The position numbers and the translations under genes are program-made. Below are positions 61,880 to 64,000 of a stretch of DNA of 64,000 nucleotides, piece by piece. This DNA comes from Prorocentrum cordatum (lineage: Eukaryota; Sar; Dinophyceae; Prorocentrales; Prorocentraceae): the NCBI GenBank assembly GCA_963575745.1, contig CAUYUJ010017861.1:158178-222177 (forward strand), given 5' to 3'. The notes below the pieces were generated by a model. It was not told the origin of the DNA, searched no databases, and saw only the letters and a program-made list of their open reading frames with translations. Positions within the stretch are counted from its first letter, which is position 1; the number at the start of each line of letters is the position of its first letter.

Positions 61880-63515
61880 TGCACCACCTACCTGACCACG
61901 ACACTGGTTGGACATGGGTCTACGCTGCCACGGACGGTGCATGCACCAACCAAGCCATCCCATTGCTAGCACGAGCGGGCTACGGCGTCTACTACGGCAT
62001 CGACCACCGCATGAACTACAGTGCACGCGTTCACGGCCTGACGCAGAACGCCCAGGTTGCGGGGACCCTCGCCATTGTCCACCTTGCGGCATGTGCCGAA
62101 CGGCCCGTGCACGTTTTCGTGGACAACCAGGCGGTGGTCGATGGGTTCCAAAGCATCATCGACGGACATCCAGCGCCGCAGGGCACGCACGCGGAGCTCT
62201 GGGAAAAGATCCACCGATGTGTTATGGCCAAGCCCAACATGTTTCGCGTCGAAAAAATCGCCAGCCACCTGGGAGACCTGGCATCGACCTTGGGCTCATC
62301 GGGCCCATTGCGGAGGAGTTCAACCGTCAGGCCGACGCCCTTGCCACAACGGCGGCACGCACTCACAACCTTCCCGACGACATTGTTGAAGCTGCCAAAA
62401 CACGACATCGCCAAGCGACCGTGCTTCATGGGGTCGCTGTCGCTATCTACGAGCGCAGACACCGTACTCTGCCGCTCCCACACCGCAGGGCTGGGTTTAC
62501 AGCTGCGGAACTCAGCAAAATGGAACCGAACCCCCTGCTGTCGGACCAGGCACCACCCGCTGCTGGACCATTCATCCCGCAAGACCCGGATGAGCTCTGG
62601 GCCGAGGCCCAACGGGCGATGCTCGATGAACAGGAGGACGACCCGTTCGGCTTCGGCGGGGGATTGGACTTCTTGGACGACGGCCCAGCCAGCGCCAACC
62701 CTGCCCAGACGGGCAACCTCTCGACGCCCACCGCGACTCCGCCACCGAGAGTGTCATCGCACCCACATGATGATGTCGCTCACCGTCAAGACGCCGACGA
62801 CGACCTGTACGATCCCCTCGGACTGAGTGGCAGCATAGACGACGCCCCGCCGACACCCCACGCTGCCGACGATGCCGCCCCATCGAGACGCCACCCGACC
62901 ACGCGGCCGACCTCCGAGCCCTCACACGGCATCATGATTGGTCCCACCGTGCCACCCACTCCGTCCCCCCACCAGCGCCAGCCCGCGGGGGCGGCTCCAG
63001 CCCCCCCGCAGGGCACCGAGCCAGTCAGGCCGTCGCACCCCGTCCACGCTTTCACTGATGCTGGGCGCGAGGATGCGGCTCTTCCGACCTCACGGGGCGT
63101 GGCCCTAGCGGCTCCAGCCCTGGGACCGCGTGTTACCCTCCAGTCGCCTCTCAAGGGTGACGGCCGCCAGCGCACGGAGCGCCGTACTGCGCTAGTCCAC
63201 CACCTGGCCAGGCGCACCGATGACCTCGTCCCTGCCACGAGGCCCGCGGCCGCAGGCACTGAGCAGCCGCCCCTCACCGACCGCGAAACCGAGCTGTCCC
63301 AGTCTATGGCCGCTCTTCAGCAGAGGTGCGCTGCTCTCGCCGCCGACCTTTCCGCTGCTCAAGCCCGTCAAGGCCCTCTGCTCCAGCGCCTCCACCGCGC
63401 CGGGCGTGCCTTCGCCGAGCTGCTTACGCCCTCGCCCGATGGTGCTGCGCCGCCACTCACCCTCCAAGCTATGCTGTCATCGCTCCGCGGCGCTCCGCCT
63501 GGTGCCCCGCGCTAA
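61880..63515 (+). pseudogene. LINE D copy 2: RNase H and C-terminal region
   Basis: WVYAATDGACTNQAIP, GTLAIVHL (Gly replaces the Glu-1 context AETLAI of copy 1; the usual acidic residue is lost), VHVFVDNQAVVDGF. A one-base deletion near 62280 compared with copy 1 (GACCTGGCATC versus GACCTGGGCATC) shifts the frame, which then runs unbroken from GIDLGLIGPIAEEFNRQADA to the stop at 63515 (GAPPGAPR). This copy keeps the C-terminal region intact where copy 1 has two indels. Confidence 0.8.

Positions 63516-64000
<485 letters not shown>

Noticed and set aside
61908-62280. N-terminal ~120 residues of the 535-codon ORF in LINE D copy 2
   Set aside because: This part is out of frame with RNase H (the real frame is +2 relative to it); only the part after about 62280 is genuine.

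Overview
Organism. The window reads as nuclear DNA of a core dinoflagellate; the species cannot be named from it. The decisive sign is the dinoflagellate trans-spliced leader (DinoSL). One full copy lies on the minus strand at 1643-1664, and several decayed or tandem copies sit just upstream of open frames (24377-24429, 41087-41108, 42896-42917, 46127-46159, probably 38490-38511). A pentatricopeptide array of the style I recall from dinoflagellates, LINE remnants, GC-rich satellites and very long microsatellites agree with this. I see no bacterial operon, CRISPR array, rRNA or tRNA.

Layout. 1-1664: 5' half of an intact LINE-like ORF (minus) that starts directly after a DinoSL. 1665-10967: a composite repeat domain made of an ~89-bp satellite (family A, arrays in both orientations), purine tracts and a conserved ~52-bp 'S box', with two large ATC microsatellites and a GC-rich tandem repeat next to a helicase-like C-terminal fragment. 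10968-15340: mostly non-coding, with a 73-bp tandem repeat. 15345-24429: one decayed LINE (LINE B, minus) with a triple relict spliced leader at its 5' end. Between its endonuclease and reverse-transcriptase parts lie a PPR pseudogene ending in a 32-nt poly(A) tract and a GTGGTGCTG-type repeat block. 24604-32661: a second ORF1-like fragment and LINE C (minus), nearly complete from gag-like ORF1 through EN, RT, RNase H and a zinc-binding tail. 32735-38511: GGA/GAT tracts and satellite B. 38845-40890: two tandem copies of a ~1-kb element (family E); a third inverted copy is at 48905-49945. 41087-44419: two retrogene-like dinoflagellate ORFs, each preceded by a relict DinoSL. 46127-48620: a decayed multi-domain gene, again preceded by relict leaders. 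50526-55310: satellites D (same family as B) and the 90-bp satellite (named E90 here). 55420-56160: a cysteine-rich, Stc1-like ORF (minus). 56168-64000: two 5'-truncated copies of LINE D (plus), head to tail, each bounded by a (CT)n tract.

How it fits together. Almost everything is mobile or derived from RNA. Trans-spliced mRNAs, including LINE mRNAs, appear to have been copied back into the genome with their leaders. Some copies went through the cycle more than once, leaving leaders stacked at 15-16-nt steps. LINE D seems to insert into (CT)n tracts and to carry a (CT)n tail itself, so copies stack. The satellites grow around and between these insertions. Several unit lengths are near or exactly multiples of three (90 bp in E90), which produces very long false ORFs on both strands. 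Likely once-functional genes are limited to 41178-42426, 42991-44419, 55420-56160 and the LINE frames; the rest is broken. Family assignments rest on motifs read by eye and on memory of the families; no database search was possible.
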